Assembly (NCBI GenBank): GCA_934045905.1
Contig: OW203773.1
Location: forward strand, 13,441,246 to 13,505,245
Origin: Leuctra nigra
Lineage: Eukaryota > Arthropoda > Insecta > Plecoptera > Leuctridae
Direction of reading: 5' to 3'
Length of the DNA: 64,000 bases
The notes below the pieces were generated by a model that ran no database searches, was not told the DNA's origin, and worked only from the letters and a program-made list of their open reading frames with translations. Below, one piece after another: positions 22,133 to 31,996 of the stretch. How positions within the stretch are numbered: position 1 is the first letter of the stretch; the number at the start of each line of letters is the position of its first letter. The translations under genes and the position numbers were made by a program.

Positions 22133-22666
22133 CTCGTGCGGTGCTCCTGTGAGATTAAAATCTGATTCGTGATGGACTGATGGTGCATACTTCACTTCGA
22201 ACTGGTTGCTGCTTACCTCGAATTCGTCGATTTATTGAATTTTTGATCATCAAAGATGATTTCATTAAGGAATTATGATCTGATTATCTAATAATTAATA
22301 GAATCGGCATCAGTTGACAGTGTTGTCAAGGTGGGTACCGAAGAAGGATGATATCTACCTATAAGTTATAATAATGTGGGTCTACCTAACCTTTTACCCC
22401 TCGTGCGGTGCTCCTGTGAGATTTAAATCTGATTCGTGATGGACTGATGGTGCATACTTCACTTCGAACTGGTTGCTGCTTACCTCGAATTCGTCGATTT
22501 ATTGAATTTTTGATCATCAAAGATGATTTCATTAAGTGATTATGATCTGATTATCTAATAATTAATAGAATCGGCATCAGTTGACAGTGTTGTCAAGGTG
22601 GGTACCAAAGAAGGATGATATCTACCTATAAGTTATAATAATGTGGGTCTACCTAACCTTTTACCA
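22133..22666 (+). promoter_or_regulatory. Leader exon/promoter module of gene B, tandemly duplicated (2 x 267 bp)
   Basis: CTCGTGCGGTGCTCCTGTGA occurs at 22133 and again at 22400, with 267 bases repeated almost unchanged. Each copy contains CTTCACTTCGAACTGG, GCTGCTTACCTCGA and ends at a donor TTGTCAAG/GTGGGTA (22331 and 22598). The module also precedes genes A, C, E and F. I read it as a non-coding first exon spliced to the gene B acceptor at 24679/24680. Two copies would offer alternative starts or first exons. Confidence 0.65.
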
Positions 22667-22689
22667 TAATCCAAGTTGGTAGGTAGTAC

Positions 22690-22872
22690 CTACAGTTCGT
22701 GTCACACGGAGCTGGCCGGTAAGATATTTTGAATACCCCTTGTCCGAGAGAGAGGGATGGTCTCGGAAGACCGCGCGATCGCTCTCAGCGACTGAGGGAT
22801 GGACAAAAAACCGGTTATTTGCAACATTAGGGGCCAAGTCTGGCGGACAACTCCGTGTGACACGGACTGTAG
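22690..22872. mobile_element. MITE upstream of gene B (paralogous copy 31814-31996)
   Basis: Termini CTACAGTTCGTGTCACACGG and CCGTGTGACACGGACTGTAG are inverted over about 25 bases. The same element is at the equivalent place upstream of gene C, so it predates the B/C duplication. Confidence 0.75.
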
Positions 22873-23668
22873 CCTAGGTGGGTATTACGGTTGCTAATCT
22901 CCATTCACTATATTGTATTTCCCGTATAATGTAGGTATAACATCTTCTGCCATTGACTATTGGTAGCCGATGCTTATAGCATGATTGATTGACAACGCCT
23001 AGACTCAATCATTTCTTTGGAACATTTGGACATTGTAAGCCTCACCATGGACCTTGGGGCTTAAGGGGCCAGCTCCCATTACGAGTTGGTCCCACCAAGA
23101 TTCATGGACATCATTACTACATTCATACTAGAGAGACGGTTGTCTCACTCCTATACCGATAACATTGACCGCAGTGAAGCCTTTTCAGACCCTGTGATTC
23201 GGGAAATCTGGTAGGAGTAGGACCCTGTGATGTGATCGACATCTATAGCGTGAAGAGTGAACTACTTGATGACCAATCTCTGACGATGGCTCAACTGCTA
23301 ATCATAGTTTGCACGTGATATGCCTGCTGGCACGCAGAATAGCTGTTTTTTGACGATATTTAGTAGTTGTATAGTTTATTTTATAGTTTAATTGTAAAAT
23401 GCTGATATAAAACAAAAGAAGATCGTGCATAGCATATAAATGCTACGACGGCTCAATGGGTAAATTTAGCAGTTAGTTCATATTTTTACCACTAGTAGCT
23501 GATTATGCGCTAACGATGCCGGGATACTCCAATATTTCTCATGTCGAAAAGGCTTCACGTTAATTGGTGGAGTGAGAATACCTCTGCTATAGTGTAGTGT
23601 ATATTTATATATATCTCTCTGCCGTGCGCAGTCCGCCCACTTATTTTCCATTGAAGTAAAAATTGTCT

Positions 23669-24165
23669 TAAGACGGCTTAGTAGTGAGTTTGGCCCTGAA
23701 GAATTTTTTAATCTATTTTTATCAATATCATTTACCAATGTAATTGTTAACAAAATAAGGCTTTGTACGCATCTTCAGAACTGTTCAATGAAAATAATTT
23801 CTTAGCTTGGAATGTTTTATTTGATTTACTTTGTCCTACAGATGTTTAGTGCCCGAATAATAATAATATTCTTCCTCCCGGTTCCAAGAGTTTGGTCGGG
23901 GGGTGGCGAGGCCACCATTTACTAGGGCCCGGACTCCTAAGCTAGCTGGCCAGGCTTGGCTCTTCCTCTTCGTTCTTCTTCTCTACCAGTTTTTTCCACT
24001 TCTTCCTGTCTTCCCACCACCTTCCTTCTTCCACTTCTTCCCACTTCTCCAGTCTCTCTTGTACATCTTCTGCTACCGAAAATTAGTAAAATTATGCTAC
24101 TTATCATCTGTTGGACAAAAGAAAACTAATAACTTATTCCAAGCTATGAAATTATTATCATTGCA
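23669..24165. mobile_element. TTAA-type MITE, copy split by a CT-rich insertion
   Basis: Shares AGACGGCTTAGTAGTGAG, ATTGTTAACAAAATAAGGCT and TACTTTGTCCTACAGATGTT with 50076-50460 and 61706-62092. About 210 bases of pyrimidine-rich sequence (roughly 23865-24078) interrupt the centre and the far right arm is missing. It begins at TTAA. Confidence 0.65.
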
Positions 24166-24297
24166 ATGTTGTTTTGTAAGCAAAATGGTGCTCTGACCAT
24201 GCTCTGACATCGCTGAGCATCCGCCCACATATTATTTTACAAATTAACCACTGTTGATCCCCATGTTGCTTACTTCACTTTGATGCAATTTACAGAC

Positions 24298-24540
24298 CTA
24301 TAGGCTGTTCAATTTACGCTTACAACGCCGTTAGGGTGTAAATAAGCAGCACCATCCAGACCTTCCATCTGAATTCACACTTTGCCAACCTAAACTCTCC
24401 AAATAAAATCCGCTAACTTGAATGTGCCACCTAGATCTAGCTGATTTTCATTTTGTTGTGTTGGTGCTAGCGTAGTACATCATTTTCGTTGCCATCTTCA
24501 CCACCATAATCATTGTACAGAAGATTTGAACAAACTGTAG
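24298..24540 (+). repeat. 243-bp dispersed repeat, copy 2, upstream of gene B
   Basis: Inverted counterpart of 19862-20104. It lies about 140 bases before the coding exon and is absent from the equivalent site before gene C, so it entered after the B/C duplication or was lost from C. Confidence 0.8.
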
Positions 24541-24691
24541 CGACTGACTTTTGTTTCTTGATAGCTATTTTTAATGTTCATCGTTGGAACACTGCTAATA
24601 AGCTGGATGTAATGGACAAGAAATGGATTTTAGACTTGGAGAAATATTCATTTTTTTCTCTCCATATTTGTTATTTCAGAATTCAAGCACT

Positions 24692-27664
24692 ATGAATGAA
24701 CATCAGTCTTCTTCCGATGCATCAGTGAAGATAGAAACCGATGAACATCCAAACGTCATCAAGTCTGTGAAAGATGTCGACCCTACTTTTGAACGTCACT
24801 ATGTTTATATAAAAGAAGAACTTGCCTTGGACACCCTTGCACATTCTGAAGATCCTTTGCTTAATATTAAACAAGAACGAGATGTTTTTGAAAGCTTTTC
24901 AACACCTGAAGATATTGAAATGACAGTTAAAGAAGAAATTGAAGTTGGAGATGAAATGGAGGTTGACCAAGAAATTGAAGTTGAAAAGGAAATCAAGGCT
25001 GAACATGAAATTAATGACTCTTCACATTTAGAAGGAACTTATAGCAACTTTGGACTTGATCAATATGTGTCTTCTGAATCTGCAAAATATCGATGTGTAA
25101 TCTGCAAAGGAATTTTCTTGAGTAACGAATCTTTGAGACGACATCTAACATTGAACAAAGCATGTTGGTCATTTAAATGTAACATTTGTGCGGACACATT
25201 CTGTGACGACTCTGATTTGAAAAAGCACAATCTTACACACAAAAAGTTTATCTGTCTCATCTGCCGGCAAATTCACTGTAGGATGAGCGATCTAAACCTT
25301 CACATGACAAAACATTCAGAATTGATTTGTCCACATTGCGATGGTGCGTTTTATTCAAACGCAATGCGAAATGAGCACGTTGATTCATGTCCTAAGAAAT
25401 TTAAGTGCCACTGTTGTGAATATGTATCATCGGAAATGTCCGAACTTACAGAGCACCACAAAACACACATGAAGTGTTCATCAAAAGTTTATTGTAGGTT
25501 TTGCGATATACATGTTTTGAGTGTAGATTTGATACAGCATGTAGCCACACACGTGAAGAATGGTTACATTTGTGATGAGAAGTTCTACAAGAAGGCAGAT
25601 TTACTAAACCATATTCAAACTCATGAAAAGTTATTATGTCACATTTGCAGTCAATCTTACGATAAAAATGAAGACCTGAAAAAGCACATTGTAACACATA
25701 TTCATAAATATAGATGTAACGTTTGCAATGAACTCTTTTATGAGAAGTCAGACTTAACAGAGCATATGTCGACACATGGATTGCGTTGTGACCTCAGCAA
25801 TAAGATGTTCCGCGAAAGTGAAACTCTGGCGACGCATATTGCTACACTTGAGTCGTTTAATTGTTTTGTTTGTGATGACATTTTTTATAAGAAAGGAGAT
25901 CTAGCAACGCACATGGGAACACATGAAATATTTAATTGTCATCTCTGCAAGAAAACATATCGCAAATGTGAAGAGCTTAATGATCATATTGCCAAACATA
26001 AGAAGTATAGTTGTCTTTTTTGCAAAAAGATTTTCTATAAGAAGTTGGATTTGAAAATACATAAGAGAAATCATGAAATGCATTGTCACATTTGCAACAA
26101 AACCTATTACAAACATATAGACCTGAGTAAACATATCGCCAACCATGCGAAGTATAGTTGCACTCTTTGCAAGGAAACATTATCTAATAAGACAGGTTAC
26201 CTAAAGCATATGATGACGCATGAACAGTTCAGTTGTCACATTTGCAGTAAAACCTATTATATACGTGAAGAACTGAATAAACATATCGCCACGCATATGA
26301 GGTTCAGTTGTTATGTTTGCAGGGAACCATTTCACAAAGTTGAAGATCTGAACAAGCATATCGCTACACATATCAAGTTTAGTTGTACCATGTGCAGCGA
26401 AACCTGTTATAAAAATGAAGACCTGACCGAACATATCGCCAAACAGCACAACTACAGTTGTTATGTTTGCAAAGAAAAATTTCATGAGGTTGAAGATCGT
26501 AACAAACATCTTTCCACACATGTCCAGTATAGGTGTCACATTTGCAGTCAAACTTTTTATAAAAATGAAAACCTGGCAAAACATACTGCAAATCATGTGA
26601 AGCATTGTTGTAATGTTTGCAACGAACAATTTGATAAAGTTGAAGATCGTAACAAACATCTTGCCACACATGCCAAGTGTTGTCACGTTTGCAGTAAAAC
26701 TTTTTATAAAAATGAAGACCTGACCGAACATATCGCCAAACAGCACAACTACAGTTGTTATGTTTGCCAAGAACAATTTCATAAAGTTGAAGATCGTAAC
26801 AAACATCTTGCCACACATATCAAGTATAGTTGTCAATTTTGCAGTAAAACTTTTTATAAAAATGAAGACCTGACCGAACATATCGCCAAACAGCACAACT
26901 ACAGTTGTTATGTTTGCCAAGAACAATTTCATAAAGTTGAAGATCGTAGCAAACATCTTGCCACACATATCAAGTATAGTTGTCAATTTTGCAGTAAAAC
27001 TTTTTATAAAAATGAAGACCTGACCAAACATATCGCCAAACAGCACAACTACAGTTGTTATGTTTGCCAAGAAAAAATTCATAAAGTTGAAGATCGTAAC
27101 AAACATCTTGCCACACATATCAAGTATAGTTGTCAAATTTGCAGTCAAACTTTTTATAAAAATGAAGACCTGGCCAAACATATCGCCAAACAGCACAACT
27201 ACAGTTGTTATGTTTGCCAAGAACAATTTCATAAAGTTCAAGATCGTAACAAACATCTTTCCACACATGTCAAGTATAGTTGTCAAATTTGCAGTAAAAC
27301 ATTTTATAAAAATGAAGACCTGACCAAACATATCGCCAAACAGCACAACTATAGTTGTTATGTTTGCCAAGAACATTTTCATAAAGTTCAAGATCGTAAT
27401 AAACATCTTTCCACACATGTCAAGTATAGTTGTCAAATTTGCAGTAAAACTTTTTATAAAATTGAAGACCTAGTCAAACACATCGCCGGACATGAAGCGA
27501 AGTATAGTTGCTATGTTTGCAAAGAACCTTTCCACGATGCTGCGGATCTACGCGAGCATTTAGCCGCACATGTCCAGTACAGTTGTTCCTTTTGTGACGA
27601 GAAATTTTATATGCAGACAGATTTAGATATACACAGGGCCCGTTGTTTATGGTTTCCGCGATAA
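24692..27664 (+). CDS. C2H2 zinc-finger protein B (990 aa, about 34 fingers)
   Basis: The coding exon starts at 24680 after TTATTTCAG; the start chosen is the ATG at 24692, 12 bases in and matching gene C. Residues 1-110 form an acidic module with psi-K-x-E motifs VKIE (12-15), IKEE (40-43), IKQE (59-62), VKEE (79-82) and IKAE (101-104), plus an EIEV-rich stretch. C2H2 fingers begin near residue 135 and fill the rest. Linkers are 3-5 residues instead of TGEKP-type seven. The C-terminal third is a repeated two-finger unit. One finger (CDLSNKMF...HIATL) has lost a Cys and a His ligand that gene C retains; another (YICDEKF) lacks its first Cys in both. Probably a nuclear DNA-, RNA- or protein-binding factor; the target is unknown. 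Confidence 0.9.
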   Translation: MNEHQSSSDASVKIETDEHPNVIKSVKDVDPTFERHYVYIKEELALDTLAHSEDPLLNIKQERDVFESFSTPEDIEMTVKEEIEVGDEMEVDQEIEVEKEIKAEHEINDSSHLEGTYSNFGLDQYVSSESAKYRCVICKGIFLSNESLRRHLTLNKACWSFKCNICADTFCDDSDLKKHNLTHKKFICLICRQIHCRMSDLNLHMTKHSELICPHCDGAFYSNAMRNEHVDSCPKKFKCHCCEYVSSEMSELTEHHKTHMKCSSKVYCRFCDIHVLSVDLIQHVATHVKNGYICDEKFYKKADLLNHIQTHEKLLCHICSQSYDKNEDLKKHIVTHIHKYRCNVCNELFYEKSDLTEHMSTHGLRCDLSNKMFRESETLATHIATLESFNCFVCDDIFYKKGDLATHMGTHEIFNCHLCKKTYRKCEELNDHIAKHKKYSCLFCKKIFYKKLDLKIHKRNHEMHCHICNKTYYKHIDLSKHIANHAKYSCTLCKETLSNKTGYLKHMMTHEQFSCHICSKTYYIREELNKHIATHMRFSCYVCREPFHKVEDLNKHIATHIKFSCTMCSETCYKNEDLTEHIAKQHNYSCYVCKEKFHEVEDRNKHLSTHVQYRCHICSQTFYKNENLAKHTANHVKHCCNVCNEQFDKVEDRNKHLATHAKCCHVCSKTFYKNEDLTEHIAKQHNYSCYVCQEQFHKVEDRNKHLATHIKYSCQFCSKTFYKNEDLTEHIAKQHNYSCYVCQEQFHKVEDRSKHLATHIKYSCQFCSKTFYKNEDLTKHIAKQHNYSCYVCQEKIHKVEDRNKHLATHIKYSCQICSQTFYKNEDLAKHIAKQHNYSCYVCQEQFHKVQDRNKHLSTHVKYSCQICSKTFYKNEDLTKHIAKQHNYSCYVCQEHFHKVQDRNKHLSTHVKYSCQICSKTFYKIEDLVKHIAGHEAKYSCYVCKEPFHDAADLREHLAAHVQYSCSFCDEKFYMQTDLDIHRARCLWFPR
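26756..27505 (+). repeat. 150-bp two-finger tandem repeat in gene B (5 close copies)
   Basis: Units of exactly 150 bases (50 codons) start at 26756, 26906, 27056, 27206 and 27356. Each encodes a CYVCQEQFHKVEDRNKH-type finger and a CQ(F/I)CSKTFYKNEDL-type finger. More diverged copies precede them from about 26400. Copies differ by a few bases, suggesting recent amplification or gene conversion. Confidence 0.93.
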
Positions 27665-28507
27665 ACGCAAAATGTTTAGAAACATGAATTTTCTGTCATA
27701 TCTTTACGTTTCATACACTCCTGATTCCAAATATATGTATCTTTTTCTCGCAAATTCTCGCAAAATTTGGGTTTTGACGCGATATTGACGATTTCACGCG
27801 ATATTGTCCCAAACCTATTTGTTTTGCAACATTTCCCGATTCCGAGTATATATTCCACAAAAATTCCTCAATCTGTGTCTAAAGTACCACAAAATAGAAT
27901 CACACTGTTTTCTTTGTAAGCCAGCTGTCAGTGCCAGTCAAAGAGTGTATGGGGGTGCCAGCTGGTTGGCTGTCGAGCATGGAATGACGCATCTACATGA
28001 ATGTTGAAAACAATATTTTTTTTTTTTATCACCACAAACAACTGGCTCTGGATATACATTTTCAAAAACCAAGAAGATGTATTGTAACATTGAAGACAAT
28101 GAAGAAGTGAATCTACTAGAGTCAGGGAACTAAATTGACACTAAATATTATGAAAAATGTGAATGATTGAAGTATAACATTCATTCAGGACACATTCGGT
28201 GTTTCGGTAATATTCAGACATTTTATGGAAGTTGAGATTGTCTATTTACTGACAAGGTACACATCACGTAAGACCAAACAAACCCTCTCAACCTACACTG
28301 TTGCCATTTTCACAAGTTATGAAAGTTTTATGAAACTATTTATTGTCTTAAAATTTGGTACAAAACATTTAATGTTAAAACAATTCTACCTTTTACCTGA
28401 TGACTGCAATGGTCAGTGATATTTCGAACCTGTCACTTGAACATTGCTTGCCTCATTGTCGAGCTATTGAACGAAGCTACCGAATGAGTCCTTAGATAAT
28501 GTCCAAC

Positions 28508-28605
28508 TATACTCCGTTTCATGCAGTCTAGAGTCCTGTTTAACATGGGTAGTCCAATACCTGCCCATTCTATCTAGGACTCTAGACCCCATGAAACGGA
28601 GTTTA
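28508..28605. repeat. Hairpin insertion in copy B
   Basis: ACTCCGTTTCATG...AGTCTAGAGTCCT and AGGACTCTAGA...CATGAAACGGAGT are inverted. The segment is missing at the equivalent site near 39620, so it is a small MITE gained by copy B. Confidence 0.65.
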
Positions 28606-29538
28606 GGTAGGTATTGTTAGATGAAGACATATGTTGATGAATGTTCAAAATTATATTCTTATTGTTGTTATCGTCTCATTTTAAAGAACATACCATTCCA
28701 TCAAGAACAAAATCAGGAAAATGAATGGATATTTATCTAGAATAAGCATTCATTTGCATCACTAAGTAGACTGGGTGTATAACATTGTCATACAACCACA
28801 ATTTACAGTGGGAATTAAAATATTCCCTTTCCGTTTTATTTGTATAATATTAAATATAATTTTTGTAATTTCATTATTATGAAGCCAATTTTTTTAAAAC
28901 TAGAGAAATTTATTAAAATACAGTTTTAAAACATCTTATTGTTTTCTGGATTCATAAGCACTCTTTGATCATTCCTGTATGTTGATACATTATGTTTAAT
29001 TGTCATTTACACAAAGCTAGATATATCAATCAGATTAATATTATTTGTATGATAAAATAGAATTATTAACATGTATTTACATTCATTATATTTCCAGTTT
29101 TTGTATAATTGTCAACTACTTCATTATTGTCCATTATTCCACTCCATTAAAATGTAACTGCTTTTTAAAATGATAAATAGATGAAGTATTGTAACACAAT
29201 AAAAAGCAAATATGATTCCCAATGAAAATAATCGTTCAATAATCTAGGAAAACTCTTAGTGTAAAGCATTGATGAGCGAGCATTAAAGCTTTTTAATTAA
29301 TTTACACACTGTGGATAATAGATCACTGTGCTGTTAATTTAGTAATTTTCGATAAATCTATTCTGATATCTATTTCAAAACGCTTCAAATGGCAACAAGT
29401 CGATAAGTACTTTACCGACAGCTGAAAATGTTTAAAATATAATATGAGGTATAATGTTGGTTTTGATAAAGATGCAAAATTTGAATCTTATCGTAGATTT
29501 TGATTTTCAACTAATAGTAGGGGAGCAAATGTAATTCT

Positions 29539-30175
29539 GCTCGATTGGAGTGCCGAAATTGATTTTTTCATAATTATCGATTGCTTACATCATTCTTAAT
29601 ATTACCTGACGTGCCTTCAATTTTTTTGGTGGCCATCTTGGAAAATATTGCGGTAAACGAGCGAATAACGTAAATTTTACAAATTATTTAATTGTTGGTA
29701 GAGGAAAGATTGAAAAATTATGAAATAATACACTAAAACTAACTCAAATATAGTGCCTTGAAAAAAAAATACGCCGTTAACAAAATTTAAAAGAAAAATC
29801 ATCTTTTTTTCTCTTTTTTTTAACGCATATTGTTCAAAATGAAATTGTCTACAAATTTTAATTCTACTTATTTAAGTAATAAATTGAGAGCAAAAAAACA
29901 CAGAAACAAGATTGGTCAACTCCAACAATGAAAAAATAAAATTCGTTCACGGCGTTTTTTTTTTTCAAGTCCCCATATATGAGTTAGTTTTAGTGAATTA
30001 TTTCATAAATTTTCAACCTTTTATCTACCAACAATTAAATAATTTTAAAATTAACGTTTTCCGCCATATATTCCAAGATGGACACCAAAAAAATTGAAGG
30101 CACGGCAGGTAATATTAAGAATGATGTAAACAATCGATAATTATGAAAAAATCAATTTCGGCACTCCAATCGAGC
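29539..30175. mobile_element. Long-arm inverted-repeat element, 637 bp
   Basis: Arms of about 220 bases are inverted (GCTCGATTGGAGTGCCGAAA at the left, its complement at the right), with a loop of about 200 AT-rich bases. The flank of gene A lacks it at the equivalent point (about 15195). No ORF of note. Confidence 0.8.
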
Positions 30176-30441
30176 GGAAAGCATTTTTTCTACACTTGAA
30201 CCTTCACTATAACTTGAAGTTATTTTATAGATTTTAACCAAATGTAGGATTTGGGGAAACTTAGTATGAAAATTATTAAATTGTTTGTCAGAATGACCTT
30301 GTAAAATTTTAAGTTCGTAAAATGATTAATAATTTTACCACTTTCGAAAAAATAATTTGGTGAGCACATTACCTTGGATATGTGCAAAATTTCAGCTATG
30401 CAGGTCTATAAATAGAGGTCCATGCCAAAAGAGCCTATGAC

Positions 30442-30648
30442 CTCGTGCGGTGCTCCTGTGTGATTAAAATCTTATTCGTGATGGTGCATACTTCACTTCG
30501 AACTGGTTGCTGCTTACCTCGAAATCGATTCATTCAGTGTCTGTGCATTATTTATTGAATTTGAACATCGAAGATGATATCTTGAAGTGATTATGTTCTG
30601 ATTATCTAATAATTAATGGAATCGGCATCAGTTGACAGTGTTGTCAAG
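30442..30648 (+). promoter_or_regulatory. Leader exon/promoter module of gene C
   Basis: CTCGTGCGGTGCTCCTGTGT at 30442, CTTCACTTCGAACTGGTTGC, GCTTACCTCGA and donor TTGTCAAG/GTGGGTA at 30649 match the gene B leader. Here it is single-copy. The candidate acceptor is 35924/35925, giving a 5.3-kb intron enlarged by transposons. Confidence 0.6.
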
Positions 30649-30750
30649 GTGGGTACTAAAGATAAAAGATACTTGGTCTACTTATAAGTTTAATAATGTG
30701 GGTCTACCTAACCTTTTACCATAATCCAAGTACCTAGGTACCCACTAGGG

Positions 30751-31114
30751 GTGTGACTACGATCCCGACAGCCGGGACTTTCAGGTTAAAAAAATAGTCC
30801 CGACCGTCGGTTTTACTGGGCAGCCTAAGGAATAAAACTCTCTATGGGTAGACAAATTCGAACTGGGCAACTTAAAAAAAATAACTCTATGGTTAGGCAG
30901 AATTAAAACTTGTGAAAATTACAAATAAAAAAAAATGTGCATCCGGCCGGATTCGAACCGACGACCTCTTGCACCGTGGTCCAGTACGCTATCCATAGCG
31001 CCATCTGGACGGTCATACTGAATGCCGTTCTTAACCAGTATATAAATAAACAAGGCCAGTCGGGACTATTTTTTTTAACCTGAAAATCCCGGCTGTCGGG
31101 ATTTTAGTCACTAC
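30751..31114. mobile_element. MITE arms enclosing SINE copy 2
   Basis: 30751-30805 and 31054-31114 are inverted (CCCGACAGCCGGGACTTTCA at the left; TGAAAATCCCGGCTGTCGGG at the right). The SINE at 30815-31015 occupies the loop. The equivalent place in copy B has neither. Confidence 0.75.
30815..31015 (-). mobile_element. tRNA-derived SINE, copy 2 (Arg-like head)
   Basis: The minus strand has an A box TGGCGCTATGGATAGCG, which resembles arthropod tRNA-Arg, and a B box GGTTCGAATCC. The body (CTGGGCA...ACTCTATGG repeated twice) is the same as in 6561-6775, but the D-arm part of the head is different. Confidence 0.75.
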
Positions 31115-31129
31115 CACCTACTAGGTAGG

Positions 31130-31809
31130 TAGGGTGACAGAGACAGTAGTTGCGCATGCTACAGTAGTTGCGCAAGACACATAAAACAGCTGATATGAAA
31201 TTCCTTGCTATTATAACGTTTAGTAAATGTTCCTCTATATTATGCCCTATCCTTCCTGTGTCCAAAGATATATTTGTATCTTACATTTAGGAACACACCC
31301 AGGCACTAGGCTTAAAAGTACCTCGATTTGAGTGAGTGCTTGCAAGACGGAATGAAATAACATGTGCACCACAACTATATGCCATGGACAGTAATGGCGC
31401 ACTTGGGTAACAATGAAAAACTGTACTTTAAGTACCTCAACATCAGTGTAAATATTTTAATTATTTTCATTGATACTTAATTGGTCATTGAATGAACATA
31501 TAATATGTGCCTATTGACGAAGAATGTGTTTAAAACTACATTGTTTCCCTGCGCAACTACTGTCTTGGTAGGTGCACAACAACTGTAGTGGGTGCGCAAC
31601 TACTGTCAATTCCAGTTTTTCAGTGTTCTTCTCGAGTATTTCTGAACATACTCCAAAGAACTTCAAACAGCTGTTTTTTAAAGATATGTGTATGATATGG
31701 GGAAGGTATAGAGACCTTGATCAGGTTCTAAAGAGATCCATAATCAAAGATATGCGCTTCTGAAGTTGGTGTTGGCCTTACGCGCGCAACTACTATCTGT
31801 GTCACCCTA
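31130..31809. mobile_element. TIR element, 680 bp, AGGGTGACA ends
   Basis: TAGGGTGACAGAGACAGTAG at the left and, inverted, TAGGGTGACACAGATAGTAG at the right. The motif CAGTAGTTGCGCA occurs at least five times, on both sides (31146, 31162, 31551, 31591, 31785). TA flanks both ends. No transposase was recognised. Confidence 0.75.
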
Positions 31810-31813
31810 GTAC

Positions 31814-31996
31814 CTACAGTCCGTGTTACATGGAGCTGTCCGGTAAGATATTTTGAATACTCCTTGTCCGAGAGAGAGGGATGGTCTCAGAAGACCGTGC
31901 GATCGCTAACAGCGACTGAGGGATGGACAAAAAACCGGTTATTTGACAACATTAGGGGCCACGTCTAGCGACCAACTCCATGTGACACGGACTGTA
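31814..31996. mobile_element. MITE upstream of gene C (paralogue of 22690-22872)
   Basis: Inverted ends CTACAGTCCGTGTTACATGG and CCATGTGACACGGACTGTAG. The position relative to the leader is as in copy B. Confidence 0.75.

Larger units (their letters stand above)
24165..29030 (+). repeat. Segmental duplication block, copy B (partner 35222-40020)
   Basis: Coding exon and flanks match 35222-40020 nearly base for base around the gene, and more loosely beyond about 28430. Leader regions (22133-22675 and 30442-30725) and the MITE plus following 200 bases also match, so the full duplicated unit was at least 7 kb. Differences are one 150-bp unit, insertions and scattered substitutions. Confidence 0.9.

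Noticed and set aside
19700..24695. ORFs starting MYRRFEQTV at 19888 (minus) and 24513 (plus)
   Set aside because: They arise from the two copies of the 243-bp dispersed repeat, not from a gene.
26201..27436. 411-codon minus-strand ORF antisense to gene B (and similar ones in gene C and A)
   Set aside because: It mirrors the 150-bp repeat, and its residues repeat with the same 50-codon period. Plus-strand frames carry all zinc-finger signatures, so this is a shadow.
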